A program made the translations under genes and the position numbers. Below the pieces are notes generated by a model, which had not been told where the DNA came from, did no database searches, and worked only from the letters and a program-made list of their open reading frames with translations. A DNA stretch of 64,000 nucleotides from Oceanicaulis sp. HTCC2633 (GTDB lineage: Bacteria > Pseudomonadota > Alphaproteobacteria > Caulobacterales > Maricaulaceae), in contig NZ_CH672428.1 in the NCBI RefSeq assembly GCF_000152745.1, positions 1,567,251 to 1,631,250 on the forward strand, written 5' to 3'. Positions 8,839 through 18,478 of the stretch are shown piece by piece (position 1 is the stretch's first letter; each line of letters begins with the position of its first letter).

Positions 8839-9912
8839 ATGTCGAAGCGTGCACTGATCACTGGCGTAACCGGGCAGGACGGGGCCTATCTGGCAGAGTT
8901 GCTACTGAGCAAAGGCTATGAAGTCCACGGCGTCAAACGCAGGTCATCATCCTTCAACTCCCAACGCATCGATCACCTTTATGTGGACCCTCACGAAGGC
9001 GAGACGAAATTCTTCATGCACTATGGGGACATGACAGATTCAACGAATCTGATCCGGCTCGTCCAACAAGTGCAGCCAGACGAAGTTTACAACTTGGCTG
9101 CTCAAAGCCATGTCATGGTAAGCTTCGAAACACCTGAATACACTGCAAATGCAGATGCGATTGGCCCTCTGCGATTGCTTGAAGCCATCCGTATTCTTGG
9201 GATGGAGAAACACACACGCTTTTATCAAGCTTCAACTTCCGAGCTATATGGCTTGGTTCAGGAAGTACCGCAAAGAGAGACGACGCCCTTCTACCCGAGA
9301 AGCCCATACGCGGCAGCGAAACTCTACGGGTATTGGATTACGGTCAATTATCGCGAAGCTTATGGCATGCATGCCTCTAATGGTATCTTGTTCAACCATG
9401 AAGGCCCCACACGCGGCGAAACATTTGTGACCCGCAAAATCACGCGTGGAGTCGCTGCAATCCATCAAGGTCGCCAAAGCAAGCTTCACCTGGGCAATCT
9501 GGACGCCAAACGAGATTGGGGCCACGCGCGAGACTATGTCGAAGGCATGTGGCGGATACTGCAGCATGAACAGCCTGACGATTTCGTCCTTGCGACCGGC
9601 GAAACACACACGGTTCGTGAATTTGTGGAGCTGGCCTTCGCTGAACTCGGGACGACGCTCGAGTGGCGCGGCATCGGTGAAAACGAAGTCGGCGTCTGCT
9701 CGAAGACTGGTAAAGAACTGGTCGCCGTTGACCCGCGTTACTATCGCCCGACTGAAGTTGACCTTCTGATCGGCGACCCTGCAAAAGCTTTTGAAAAGTT
9801 GGGCTGGCGCCACACGACCAGCTTCAAAGAGCTTGTCAGCGAGATGGTCCGCAATGATGTGAAGGCGATAGAAACCGAAGCCTCATATCGAACCAATCAT
9901 GGTGAGGTCTAA
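8839..9912 (+). CDS. gmd: GDP-mannose 4,6-dehydratase
   Basis: 357 residues, the normal length. It is an extended short-chain dehydrogenase: NADP-binding [11 protein letters not shown] near the N-terminus, RRSSSFN typical of Gmd, the catalytic TSELYG and the YAAAK pair. The [10 protein letters not shown] segment is diagnostic for Gmd; the residues before it are NHEGPT rather than the more usual NHESPR, a minor variation. It makes GDP-4-keto-6-deoxymannose in the cytoplasm, the substrate of the fcl product 5 bases downstream. Together they supply GDP-L-fucose to this polysaccharide island. The 178-base gap to the divergent coiled-coil gene must hold both promoters, but I could not place them firmly. 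Confidence 0.97.
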   Translation: MSKRALITGVTGQDGAYLAELLLSKGYEVHGVKRRSSSFNSQRIDHLYVDPHEGETKFFMHYGDMTDSTNLIRLVQQVQPDEVYNLAAQSHVMVSFETPEYTANADAIGPLRLLEAIRILGMEKHTRFYQASTSELYGLVQEVPQRETTPFYPRSPYAAAKLYGYWITVNYREAYGMHASNGILFNHEGPTRGETFVTRKITRGVAAIHQGRQSKLHLGNLDAKRDWGHARDYVEGMWRILQHEQPDDFVLATGETHTVREFVELAFAELGTTLEWRGIGENEVGVCSKTGKELVAVDPRYYRPTEVDLLIGDPAKAFEKLGWRHTTSFKELVSEMVRNDVKAIETEASYRTNHGEV

Positions 9913-9917
9913 GATCC

Positions 9918-10859
9918 ATGTATGCGCTTGAAGGAAAACGTATCTGGGTGGCCGGACACAGGGGCATGGTCGGATCTGCCATTGTGCGCCGACTTGATCG
10001 CGAAAACCCTGCTGAAATACTGACGGCTTCCAGATCTGAACTGGATCTGCTCGATCAAGCCGCCACGCGGCAATGGCTGGAAACACATCGTCCAGATGTC
10101 GTATTCCTGTCCGCAGCAAAGGTTGGCGGGATCTACGCGAATGACGTATACCCAGCGGAGTTCATCTACCAAAACCTGATGATAGCATCGAACATCATTC
10201 ACGCGAGCTATCATGCCGGAGTCGAAAAGTTATTATTCTTGGGATCATCTTGCATCTATCCCAAGTTCGCAGAACAACCCATTCAGGAAGGCTCGCTCCT
10301 TACCGGCGCTTTGGAGCCCACCAATGAATGGTATGCGATTGCCAAGATCGCCGGGATCAAGTTGTGCCAAGCCTACAGAAAACAGTACGGCGTTGACTTC
10401 AACTCAGCTATGCCGACCAACCTGTATGGGCCAGGCGATAACTACCACCCTGACAATTCTCACGTGATCCCAGCCCTGCTGAGGAAGGCGCACCTTGCCA
10501 AGCACTCAGGCGCGAGCAGCATGGAGATCTGGGGAAGCGGGACTCCCAAGCGCGAGTTCCTGCACGCAGATGACTGCGCCGACGCATTAGTTCATGTGAT
10601 GAAGCATTATTCGTCCGACGAACACATCAATATCGGGTCTGGTGAAGACCTTTCAATCGAAGAGCTGGCAGAGACCATTATGGACGTTGTCGGCTTCCAG
10701 GGTGAGCTCGTCAAAGATACAAGCAAACCTGATGGCACCCCTCGCAAATTGATGTCGGCTACCAAGATCAGGGATCTGGGCTGGTCTCCCAGCATAAGCC
10801 TCCGCGATGGCCTGAAGGATGCCTACGACTGGTTCCTCAAACATGAGAGTGTAGCCTAG
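9918..10859 (+). CDS. fcl: GDP-L-fucose synthase
   Basis: 313 residues. Bifunctional epimerase/reductase that turns GDP-4-keto-6-deoxymannose into GDP-L-fucose with NADPH. Visible features are [12 protein letters not shown] for cofactor binding, the catalytic GSSCIYPK with Ser and Cys, and the YAIAK tyrosine-lysine pair; [12 protein letters not shown] is also typical of this enzyme. It follows gmd by 5 bases and is surely co-transcribed. Its stop codon overlaps the end of a convergent exostosin-like gene by 4 bases, so the two transcripts run into each other with no terminator between. This suggests dense packing rather than decay. Confidence 0.97.
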   Translation: MYALEGKRIWVAGHRGMVGSAIVRRLDRENPAEILTASRSELDLLDQAATRQWLETHRPDVVFLSAAKVGGIYANDVYPAEFIYQNLMIASNIIHASYHAGVEKLLFLGSSCIYPKFAEQPIQEGSLLTGALEPTNEWYAIAKIAGIKLCQAYRKQYGVDFNSAMPTNLYGPGDNYHPDNSHVIPALLRKAHLAKHSGASSMEIWGSGTPKREFLHADDCADALVHVMKHYSSDEHINIGSGEDLSIEELAETIMDVVGFQGELVKDTSKPDGTPRKLMSATKIRDLGWSPSISLRDGLKDAYDWFLKHESVA

Positions 10860-11839
10860 CTATATTTAATAGGCTCTGTTATAAAATTCCACCAATAATC
10901 AAGCTTCAGTCTCGTCAGTATTTGATTCTTATTATTAATCATATACCCCCTATAAAAATAGTAATCGTGCCACTTTTCCAGCTTTTGTAATGTTAGAGCC
11001 TCCTTAGACCACTCAGCAATCTTTATCACTGGTAGCTTGTCATAGCCCACTGTTGTTGCCGTCGTGCGCAAAATCGGTACTGCTCCATTCAGTAAACTTT
11101 GCCAGGCTTTAGGGGAGGGATCCAGCCCCCCTCCTTCCACACACAACACAAAAGCATGCGTCCGGAGAAGAGCATAAAACTCTTCCTCCTCAACCGGTTC
11201 ATCAAGGATCGTTACGAAGCTCCGCCAGTGCGTCCGCGCGAGTTCAGTAACATGCTTGCGCAATTGCCATTGTTCGCCATCGCGAACCCGATGTGCACAC
11301 AGGATACGCTTGGCTCGTGTTGCTAGCCCTCCCCAATCCGAGGCACGGACCTTCATATCCTTATCGACATCTGGTTCGACAATGCCCAGAGGAAGCGGAC
11401 TAATCTTTGCATGAAACTGCTCATCAAGATTTTCGCAGAACCAATGCAGCAAGAGAGGATGCTCAACCAGATGCACGATGCGTTCGCGAAGATTGGCAGG
11501 AAGGCTTGGCCACCGCTTGTCAGTCTGATTGGGAAGCGTGATATCCTCAGAACCCGTGACAAGAACAAACTTCCGCTTCAGTCTCGGCAACACAGAAGAG
11601 AAAAAGTACTCCAGAGCAACTTCGTGCGAACGTAAGGAGACGAAAACGGTTTGAACGTTTTCCACCTCTGTATTCAAGCGGCTTGCCACAAAGGGCTCTT
11701 TGCGGTCGCTCAGCACGACCCAGTCGCACCGCGCAGCGATCCCAGACAGGCGATACGCATCAGCCCCTTGGAATTTCGGAAAAAGGCGCGTCGATAACGG
11801 GATGAATTCGTCTTTAGAGTGCACGTGCGAGCAAGCCAT
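10856..11839 (-). CDS. Exostosin-like putative glycosyltransferase
   Basis: About 327 residues from the ATG at 11839; a longer frame runs to 11944, and 11872 is another possible start. The protein has no strong catalytic signature, but [20 protein letters not shown] followed by NGAVPIL matches the conserved C-terminal region of exostosin-type (GT47-like) transferases, and a related stretch occurs in the protein at 3.6-5.5 kb. [14 protein letters not shown] in the first half fits a nucleotide-sugar fold. I prefer 11839 because it limits overlap with the upstream sulfotransferase to about 25 bases. The last codons are AT-rich and overlap the end of convergent fcl. The role in the fucose-containing glycan is inferred from position only. 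Confidence 0.68.
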   Translation of the reverse strand: MACSHVHSKDEFIPLSTRLFPKFQGADAYRLSGIAARCDWVVLSDRKEPFVASRLNTEVENVQTVFVSLRSHEVALEYFFSSVLPRLKRKFVLVTGSEDITLPNQTDKRWPSLPANLRERIVHLVEHPLLLHWFCENLDEQFHAKISPLPLGIVEPDVDKDMKVRASDWGGLATRAKRILCAHRVRDGEQWQLRKHVTELARTHWRSFVTILDEPVEEEEFYALLRTHAFVLCVEGGGLDPSPKAWQSLLNGAVPILRTTATTVGYDKLPVIKIAEWSKEALTLQKLEKWHDYYFYRGYMINNKNQILTRLKLDYWWNFITEPIKYS

Positions 11840-12506
11840 CCCAAACTTGTTGAACGTCTGAAGGAAGCTCATCAGTCTCGGCCTGTTGAACCGTCTGCAG
11901 ACCCGCGTCGAAGAACTCAAGGTTCTTATCGGCATCAAGCTCAAGAGCGTTAAGAAGCACTTTCAGCTTTGCCTTCATCAACGCATTGTCTGATGCACAC
12001 TCAACAACTGGAAAGCCAAGCTTTTCCTGCCAGCTCAAGAGTCTTGAGTTGTATTCAAGCCAGAGATTCAAGCCATCCTTGATAGCGATTGAGTTCCGGC
12101 TCTCCAGGGAGCGAGCCACGGCCATCGGGTGACGGAAAATCCCCAAGGGTTGCGCTGATGGCAAGACCTCCATCCAGCCCTGCAACGTCAGGAGGGTGCG
12201 CGGATCCTTGAACCCCCAACGCTCCACCCCCTGGCGCGATTCAATGAACAGATCGCGCACAGCCGTATGCAGAGGCCCCCATTCAACTGTCTGAGGAGGC
12301 GCATTCCAGCTGCCGCCATTCGCTTTGAGCAGGTCTTCTTGCATGTAAAGTACCGCAGGGGGTTCCTGCAGTCCTTTGGGATTTCGCTTGATGCTCTGGT
12401 CCAGCACGCGGCCCAGATAGACACCCGCTTCCAGAAGCGTTCCAGCCAATGCGCTCGTGCCGCTACGGTGCATGCCTAGAATGATGAAAACTTGCTGATT
12501 ATCCAC
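11814..12506 (-). CDS. Sulfotransferase-family protein
   Basis: 230 residues. LGMHRSGTSALAG near residues 10-22 is a classic P-loop for PAPS-dependent sulfotransferases of the bacterial type, and FRHPMAVARSLESR near 125 holds the Arg and Ser expected to bind the PAPS 3'-phosphate. GFKDPRTLL between them is also common in this group. The protein is cytosolic by sequence. It starts 84 bases from a divergent sulfotransferase gene and overlaps the exostosin-like gene downstream, so the two leftward genes form an operon. A sugar acceptor is the likely target given the neighbours. Proteins of this family may also act on peptides or small molecules. Confidence 0.85.
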   Translation of the reverse strand: MDNQQVFIILGMHRSGTSALAGTLLEAGVYLGRVLDQSIKRNPKGLQEPPAVLYMQEDLLKANGGSWNAPPQTVEWGPLHTAVRDLFIESRQGVERWGFKDPRTLLTLQGWMEVLPSAQPLGIFRHPMAVARSLESRNSIAIKDGLNLWLEYNSRLLSWQEKLGFPVVECASDNALMKAKLKVLLNALELDADKNLEFFDAGLQTVQQAETDELPSDVQQVWDGLLARAL

Positions 12507-12590
12507 CTAGCAGCCCCTTGTTATCTGTGCTGGGTATGTCGCTTGTGATTAACGACGATCTGCATCCATAGCAACTGCAGGCCACGCGCC

Positions 12591-13379
12591 ATGACACGCA
12601 CATCTCTGCCAGCTCCTCATGTCCTCATCGTCGGCGGCCTTGGCGGTTCGGGCACGCGCGCTGTGGCGCAAGCTCTTGGAAATCTGGGCTATGCACACGG
12701 CCCCGCCTTGAATGAGTCTGAGGACTGCCTGGCGTTTACCTATCTGTTCGTCAGAACTGACTGGCTCAGCGAACCACTCCCAAGCCTGCAACAACGCCTT
12801 GAGGTCCTCAGGCGTTGGATCGAGACAGGTCACTCCCCCCTCGCACCGGACCTGGACACCCTGACGTCCGCGATACGTCGCCGGACGCCGCCCGCAGGGG
12901 CTGGCCCCTTTCTCATCAAAGAGCCCAACACCCATATATTCGCCGACGACATTCTAAACGCCTGGAGTGATTGCACCTTCATGTTCGTGCATCGCCACCC
13001 GCTCGACATGGCCTTCAGCAAGAACATCAACCAGCTCAAACGCTGGGGGCCGGCATTGGGTATCGAGCCGTCAGCGTATGAGCATACCGAGTCCGCCCAG
13101 CTAGCCCTCTGGATCAAATCCAGAAAGGACCAGGCCCAGAGAATGCTCGACTTTCCTGGCCGGACATCAGAGCTGGATTATGACGCCTTCACGCAATCGC
13201 CCGCGCAGACATTGCAGGCCTCGCTTTCAGAGCTGGGCATTGAGGTTGAGGCGGGTGCGATGAATGACGCTTGTCGGCACGTTCACAGGCCGGACAGTCA
13301 GGGGCGGTCCACACGATCAGACCTCTCGCGTCTTTCGCCTCATCTGATCGAAACGTGCAGACGCGAAGGCTGGCTCTAA
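12591..13379 (+). CDS. Sulfotransferase-family protein
   Basis: 262 residues. The P-loop is GGLGGSGTRAVAQAL at about 15-29 and the 3'-phosphate site is HRHPLDMAFSKN at about 134-145. FLIKEPNTHIF lies between them, as in other bacterial sulfotransferases. It differs strongly from the two leftward sulfotransferases of this island, so it likely acts on a different acceptor or position. It is transcribed alone, ends 3 bases before the convergent gspF stop, and marks the boundary between the glycan genes and the secretion locus. PAPS would come from CysD/CysNC encoded 17 kb away. Confidence 0.83.
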   Translation: MTRTSLPAPHVLIVGGLGGSGTRAVAQALGNLGYAHGPALNESEDCLAFTYLFVRTDWLSEPLPSLQQRLEVLRRWIETGHSPLAPDLDTLTSAIRRRTPPAGAGPFLIKEPNTHIFADDILNAWSDCTFMFVHRHPLDMAFSKNINQLKRWGPALGIEPSAYEHTESAQLALWIKSRKDQAQRMLDFPGRTSELDYDAFTQSPAQTLQASLSELGIEVEAGAMNDACRHVHRPDSQGRSTRSDLSRLSPHLIETCRREGWL

Positions 13380-13382
13380 GGC

Positions 13383-14585
13383 TCAGACGACGTCAAAGCT
13401 GTAAAGGCTCGACATGGCCAGCACCAAGCTGATGACGATGAGCCCGATGATGGACGCGATGAAGGCGATGGCCATGGGTTCAGCCAGCGCAGTCAAACGC
13501 TTGGCGAGGTTCTTGGCATCCTGCTCGCCCGCCTCGGCGACAAAGATCAGCATTTCCGACAATGCCCCGGAGAGGCGCCCTGTCCGGACGAGGTTCAACG
13601 TCATCGCATCCGTCCTCGTATGCGCGCGCAGCGCACTTTCGAGCGGATCGCCAGACCGCACGGAGCGCCTAGCTTGCTCTAGCCCTTGACGGCGGCGCTC
13701 GGACATCACGCCTTTTTCAGCCAGCGCCAAGGCATCAATCAGCCCAGCACCGGCCGCGAGCGCGGTGCCGGTTATGCGCGCCCAACGGGCGGTATCGCTG
13801 GCGTTCAGGAAACTACCAATGACCGGGGTCTGGAAGGCGATATCCAGCACGGCCCGACGCAAGGCCTGGGTTCTCCAGATCTGGATGGCGGCGACCACCA
13901 AAAGGACAACCCCACCGATGACCCAGGGGATATGGGCGTTGAAGAAAGTTCCGATGGCTAGCACGACCCGTGAAAGCGCAGGGATTTCGGCGTCTGAATT
14001 ATCCAGAAGGGTGCTGAAACGGGGCACAACGAACATGAAGATGAAGATCACCGCGCCAAAGCCCGCCACCGCCAAAAATGCAGGATAGGACAGGGCGTTG
14101 CGCACTTCTTCGGCGGCCGTCAGGTCGCGCTCCATCTGGGCGGCCACCTCGTTCAGGCGCACATCGAGCGAGCCGGTCGCCTCCCCCAGCTCAACCAGGC
14201 GCGAAGCGTAATCGGGCAATGTCGGCATGTGCCGGGACAGCGCTTCGGACAAGCGCCCGCCAGCGCGCAGATCAGAGCGGATGGCGTTCATCTGCTCTGA
14301 CAATTCCCGACACGGCTCTTCTTCAAGCAGGCTGTCGAACGCGCCCAATAGCGGCGCCCCGGCCCTCAACAGCGTCGCCAGCTGGCGCATGAAACGATGG
14401 CGGTCCTTGGGCCGCGCCTTCTTGCGATCAAACTTGCGGTCGGCGCCGTCATTGGCGCTGACCTCGTAGGCGAGAATGCCCTGCGTGCGCAGCTGACTGA
14501 TGGCCTCGTCGGAATCGGTCGCGGAGATCCGCCCCTCCACGGAGCTGCCATCGCGCTTCAAGCCCTTATAGCTGAAACTCGCCAT
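13383..14585 (-). CDS. gspF: Type II secretion inner-membrane platform protein GspF
   Basis: 400 residues from the ATG at 14585, where the family's usual start MASFSYKGLKRDG lies; the longer frame to 14660 would overlap gspE. Two GspF/PilC domains are visible, each with the LAxLLxAGxPL-type helix (RQLATLLRAGAPLLGAF and ARITGTALAAGAGL). Three membrane helices are seen, at about 170-195 (SYPAFLAVAGFGAVIFIF), about 222-240 and the C-terminal end. It forms the cytoplasmic-membrane platform that couples the GspE motor to pseudopilus assembly. It follows gspE by 13 bases on the same strand, as in most T2SS loci. Confidence 0.95.
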   Translation of the reverse strand: MASFSYKGLKRDGSSVEGRISATDSDEAISQLRTQGILAYEVSANDGADRKFDRKKARPKDRHRFMRQLATLLRAGAPLLGAFDSLLEEEPCRELSEQMNAIRSDLRAGGRLSEALSRHMPTLPDYASRLVELGEATGSLDVRLNEVAAQMERDLTAAEEVRNALSYPAFLAVAGFGAVIFIFMFVVPRFSTLLDNSDAEIPALSRVVLAIGTFFNAHIPWVIGGVVLLVVAAIQIWRTQALRRAVLDIAFQTPVIGSFLNASDTARWARITGTALAAGAGLIDALALAEKGVMSERRRQGLEQARRSVRSGDPLESALRAHTRTDAMTLNLVRTGRLSGALSEMLIFVAEAGEQDAKNLAKRLTALAEPMAIAFIASIIGLIVISLVLAMSSLYSFDVV

Positions 14586-14598
14586 CGGGTTCAGACCT

Positions 14599-16401
14599 TC
14601 AAGACTGCGAAGCGCGAGACAGCTGGCTGTCGCGCTCATCCACCACGCCGCCCAGCACACGCAGGACTTCGGACACCGAGGTCACTCCGGTTCGGGCTTT
14701 GAGCAGGCCATCCTCCATCAAGGACAGGAAGCCCGCACGACGCGCCGCGTCCATGATCTGCGCCTGGCCCTTGTTGTGGGCGATCGCGTCCTTGAGATCG
14801 CCTTCAATGGCGGCGGCTTCATAGACCGCGATCCGGCCCGCATAGCCCGTCTGGCGACACTGGTCACAGCCGACAGGGGTTTTCCAGGCCGCAGGCTCAT
14901 GCGCCAGCGAGGCAGGCCATTGTGTGCCTTGCTCGGCGGCATGCGCCATCAGGCGCTCGGCCTCAGCGATGCTATCGGCATCGGCCGGTTTCGCGCAATG
15001 ATCGCACAGACGCCGCAACAGCCTTTGCGCCAGCAGGCCGCGCAAGGAAGCCGACACCAGAAACGGCTCCACCCCCAGATCGGTCAGGCGCTCGATCGCG
15101 CCCAGTGCGGTATTGGTGTGCAGGGTGGAGAAGACCAAATGGCCGGTCAGCGCGGCCTGAATGGCGATGCGGGCGGTCTCCCCGTCCCGGATCTCACCAA
15201 TCATGATGACATCGGGATCCTGACGCAGGATGGCGCGCAGGCCGCGGGCGAAGTCATAGCCGATATCGGCGCGCGCCTGCACCTGGGTCACCCCGTCCAT
15301 GTCATATTCGACCGGGTCTTCAATGGTGATGATCTTGCGCGCGCCATCATTGACCAGCTCCAGCGCGCGATAGAGCGTGGTGGACTTGCCCGAGCCGGTC
15401 GGCCCGGTCACCAGGATCACCCCATTGGGTTCGCGGATGATGCGGTCAAACACCTTGCGCTGCGGCCCCTGAAGGCCCAGCCCGTCAAGCGAGGGCAATT
15501 CCTGACGCTTGCGCAGCAAACGCAGAACGAGGGATTCCCCCCAGGCGCCGGGCAGGGAGGAGACGCGCAAGTCAATATCCTGCCCCGCGAACCTTACGGT
15601 CTGACGACCATCCTGCGGCAGGCGCCGCTCGGCGATATCCATGGCGGAGACGAGCTTGATGCGCGAGGCGACAGCGTCAAACCGGCCCTTGGGCTGGGTC
15701 TGGACCAGGCGCAACACCCCGTCGACGCGGAAGCGGACCTGAAACTCGTGCTCATAGGGTTCAATGTGGATATCGCTGGCATTGTCGCGCAGCGCGTCTT
15801 CAAACACCGCATTGACGAAATCGATGACGGGGGCCTCTTCGGCCATTTCGCGCAGGCGCTCCACATCGGTCAGCGCGCCCTCTTGCCGCCGCGCGCCCGC
15901 GGCCTGCAAGCGCGCCAGCGCGCCGTCGAGCAAGCGATTGGCGCCCAGCGCCAGGGTCAGCGGCCCGGACCACGCCTCTTGCAGGCGTTCGAGCAAGGCC
16001 GGATCGAGCGGATTGCGTGCAAACAGAACCAGGCGGAAGGCGGAATGATCGCGCTGGTCCAGCGCTTGCGGGTCGAGCGCGGTCAGCTGGTCATCGGCCG
16101 GGTCACACCACCACAGCACCGCCGCCTTTTCCGACAGCCAGCGCAAAGGCAGATCAAGGTCTGATGGCGCGACGCCATAGACCGCTTCCTCGCGCGGCAA
16201 AGCCTCGGCCATGAGGATAGGCAGGTCGAGTTGACGTGACAGGGTATCGAGCAGAATGTCTTCAGCAACCGCGCCCAGGCGCAACAGGGCCTGACCGAAC
16301 AGGACTGGCGTTTCGCGCTGATAGGCGACAGCCTGATCCACGTCCGACGCGCTGATCACACCCCGCTCTACAAGGAGCTCCCCGATCCGGCGCTGATCCA
16401 T
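14599..16401 (-). CDS. gspE: Type II secretion ATPase GspE
   Basis: 600 residues. An N-terminal MshEN-type domain (RRIGELLVERGVIS) precedes the RecA-like motor. Walker A is GPTGSGKSTTLYRAL and Walker B is VIMIGEIRDGETA. Asp-box residues (DIHIEPYEHEFQVRFRVDG) and the His-box (GHLVFSTLHTN) are present. A zinc-binding CDHC...CDQC pair lies in the C-terminal part. It powers pseudopilus growth at the cytoplasmic face of the inner membrane. The start has GAGGG about 8 bases upstream. The gene lies downstream of the secreted-protein gene at 16.6-18.1 kb but is separated from it by a strong terminator, so gspE-F probably has its own promoter in the GC-rich 16.40-16.56 kb region. Confidence 0.96.
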   Translation of the reverse strand: MDQRRIGELLVERGVISASDVDQAVAYQRETPVLFGQALLRLGAVAEDILLDTLSRQLDLPILMAEALPREEAVYGVAPSDLDLPLRWLSEKAAVLWWCDPADDQLTALDPQALDQRDHSAFRLVLFARNPLDPALLERLQEAWSGPLTLALGANRLLDGALARLQAAGARRQEGALTDVERLREMAEEAPVIDFVNAVFEDALRDNASDIHIEPYEHEFQVRFRVDGVLRLVQTQPKGRFDAVASRIKLVSAMDIAERRLPQDGRQTVRFAGQDIDLRVSSLPGAWGESLVLRLLRKRQELPSLDGLGLQGPQRKVFDRIIREPNGVILVTGPTGSGKSTTLYRALELVNDGARKIITIEDPVEYDMDGVTQVQARADIGYDFARGLRAILRQDPDVIMIGEIRDGETARIAIQAALTGHLVFSTLHTNTALGAIERLTDLGVEPFLVSASLRGLLAQRLLRRLCDHCAKPADADSIAEAERLMAHAAEQGTQWPASLAHEPAAWKTPVGCDQCRQTGYAGRIAVYEAAAIEGDLKDAIAHNKGQAQIMDAARRAGFLSLMEDGLLKARTGVTSVSEVLRVLGGVVDERDSQLSRASQS

Positions 16402-16565
16402 CGTCCACCCTCTATGCCCTTGCTGGCGCCCTCATACAGGCCTTGACGACGCGTCGGCACAGTCTGCCACACAAGCGCCTGCATCGCCCATGCCCAAGCA
16501 CAGGCCCAACGCCCCCGTTTATGGCGGACGCCGCCGCCCCCGCGCAAGCCGCCCTGCCCTTCAGA

Positions 16566-16597
16566 CAAAAAGAAAGGGCGGCCGAAGCCGCCCTTTC
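16566..16597 (-). terminator. Rho-independent terminator of the secreted-protein gene
   Basis: On the minus strand an 11-base-pair stem (GAAAGGGCGGC / GCCGCCCTTTC) with a TTCG tetraloop is followed by TTTTTG. It lies 26 bases past the stop of the 16.6-18.1 kb gene and ahead of gspE. The stem is perfect. The sequence past the T-tract (GTCTGAAGG) is shared with the TonB-receptor terminator at 56.9 kb. Confidence 0.93.
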
Positions 16598-16622
16598 CCG
16601 TAGTCTATAGACCAAGCGAAGC

Positions 16623-18092
16623 TTAGCCGTCGAAGCCGGTGCCGACAACAATGTTGTTGCGGGACAGCAGACGGCGAATGTTGATCTGACCGTTGAAGTT
16701 GCCATCAGCCTGAGCAACCGAATTGATGGTGTCCGCACGGCGAACACGCAGCTGGATGTCAGCATTGCCTTCACCCGCGCCCAGAGCCGCGTTCAGATCA
16801 GCGGAGTCGAAGGTAGCGGTCCAGGTGTTGTTGGCGGAAGCCACAACGTTTGCGCCAGAGATGCAGTTCCAGCCAGAGTTGGCGATGGTGGTGTTGGTGT
16901 CCGTTGCCTGAACCTCGATGCATGCACCGGTGGCAGACAGATCAGTCGGCAGGCCGGTCACGCGGAACGCATTGTTGGTGCCGCCCGAAGAACGAACGCT
17001 GACCCACTCGAATGCATTACCAACGGTCGGGACGTCGGTGTTCAGGCCATCGTCGCGATCGATAGCAGCCAAAGCACCGGCGGACAGGCCAGACACAGCA
17101 TAACCGGTGTTAGCGGTCACATTGATCGCGGCGGTCGGAGTTTGAGCCGAGATCGCATCGGTGTTGTCAGGCGTGAAGGAAATCACACCATTACCAACAC
17201 CATCAAGCGCCGCAAGTTCAGCAGCAGTAACAGGGCAAGTGAAGGTGCCAGCAGTAGCGTCTTCAACGCAGGCACCAGCAACGCCCGTGGCAGCCACGGT
17301 CGCAATGCCAGTGGTGCCTTGCGGGAAGGTCACCACGAGAGACGCAGATGCTACCGCATCAGTGGCAGTGATCTGAGCAATGGCGGCACCACCATCAACA
17401 TTGATATCCTCAACCGGACCTGCGTTGTTAAAGTCAAACGCATCACGGAACTGGAAGTCAACTTCGCCCAGATCAAAGGAAGAAGCCGGGCCAATACCGT
17501 TTGCATTGACAGTCGCGGTGGTACCGGCATTCACAGCACGGCCAGCCGTCGGATACGCATCAGCTTCGATTACAATGTTGTACGATTCGTTAGCTGCAGC
17601 AAAAGTGCCGCAGTCTGCAGTACAATTATAATTGATCGTCATCGAAGCAGCACCAGCAGCGACACGCTCGACCGGCAGGGTCCAAGTGTTGTCGTTGCCA
17701 CATGCGTTCAGGTTTGCAGCACCACTGGAGTCATTACGCACAACAACAGACGTGCCTTGGGAACCGCCACCGGATTGAATGGCGAAAGTACAGTTGGCAG
17801 CATCGACACCAGGATCGAAATCAGTGTTGGCAAGCACGCGGGTGAAACGAAGATTGTTCAGCGTGATGGTCACATCAACAACAGAAGCAGCACCGAGATT
17901 ATCAAAAGTGCCCGTGCCGCTAGCGTCGGTGTCAACGGTGATGACCGTGTTATCAGCAATTGCACCGTCGAACTCGGATGCAAACTGTGTATTTTCACCA
18001 AGGTTGCCAGCAACAGAAGCTTCTTGAGCGGTGGCAACACCAGCCAGCAGAGCAGCAGTCGCCGCACCAGTGAGAAGTTGAACCAGTTTCAT
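16623..18092 (-). CDS. Secreted beta-rich, Lys/His-free surface protein (possible T2SS cargo)
   Basis: 489 residues, not a family I recognise. A Sec signal peptide is clear (MKLVQLLTGAATAALLAGVA, then TA-Q with an AxA cleavage site near residue 22). The mature part is rich in Ala, Gly, Thr, Asn, Asp and Val, looks all-beta, and has eight cysteines that could form disulfides. I find no lysine or histidine after the signal peptide and only one methionine, a composition like abundant extracellular or S-layer-type proteins. The preferred start is the ATG at 18092; a frame extending to 18182 would put residues before the signal. It sits between gspH and gspE with its own upstream gap and a strong terminator. 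A surface or secreted role is well supported; export by the T2SS is inference. Confidence 0.8.
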   Translation of the reverse strand: MKLVQLLTGAATAALLAGVATAQEASVAGNLGENTQFASEFDGAIADNTVITVDTDASGTGTFDNLGAASVVDVTITLNNLRFTRVLANTDFDPGVDAANCTFAIQSGGGSQGTSVVVRNDSSGAANLNACGNDNTWTLPVERVAAGAASMTINYNCTADCGTFAAANESYNIVIEADAYPTAGRAVNAGTTATVNANGIGPASSFDLGEVDFQFRDAFDFNNAGPVEDINVDGGAAIAQITATDAVASASLVVTFPQGTTGIATVAATGVAGACVEDATAGTFTCPVTAAELAALDGVGNGVISFTPDNTDAISAQTPTAAINVTANTGYAVSGLSAGALAAIDRDDGLNTDVPTVGNAFEWVSVRSSGGTNNAFRVTGLPTDLSATGACIEVQATDTNTTIANSGWNCISGANVVASANNTWTATFDSADLNAALGAGEGNADIQLRVRRADTINSVAQADGNFNGQINIRRLLSRNNIVVGTGFDG

Positions 18093-18107
18093 AGGGAGAT
18101 CCCCCTC
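18093..18107 (-). promoter_or_regulatory. Ribosome-binding site able to fold into a small hairpin
   Basis: On the minus strand the very strong purine-rich site AGGGGG lies just ahead of the ATG of the secreted-protein gene. It can pair with the following TCCCT (AGGGG-GATC-TCCCT), which would hide it in a short hairpin directly before the start codon. The pairing is seen in the sequence; any regulatory effect is speculative. Confidence 0.35.
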
Positions 18108-18478
18108 TTTTCCTACATAAGTCATGGCCATGACAGAGCCACAACGGTTTTCAAACGATCCGGGTGGAGGTTCCGTTAACACGGTGCGTCAAGTTGCAGT
18201 GCCTGAAGCGCGCCCCCGCCTTTCGCGCCCGAGAACCCTCGTGACGCTGGGGAGGAGAAAAGCCGAAGCGCACACCCGCTGTCAACCACAAATCCGGCGA
18301 AAACCCGTCAAAAGAGAGCCCTTGGCGCCTTAAACACACAACTCGGGTTTTCAAGCATGGGCAGGCGGATAGGCGTGACGCGCCTTGCCCCCCCGCCGCG
18401 ACAGCGTGATGCAGACTGCATATCAGAGTGCGTTGCAAAACTGTCGCGAAGTCGCGCATGCAGCACACGCCCAAATTG
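18108..18478 (-). promoter_or_regulatory. Non-coding leader/promoter region of the secreted-protein gene
   Basis: About 370 bases without a credible gene lie between gspH and the secreted-protein gene. Reading leftward, a TTGACA lies near 18280-18285, but the hexamer 17 bases on (CTTTTC) is a poor -10. A second TTGACG occurs near 18190. A long untranslated leader is possible. The length and the terminators point to a separate, strong transcription unit inside the T2SS arm, but the promoter itself is not firmly placed. Confidence 0.35.

Noticed and set aside
14776-16164. Long plus-strand frame opposite gspE
   Set aside because: Low-complexity, Arg/Gly/Gln-rich translation with no motif; gspE on the minus strand is certain.
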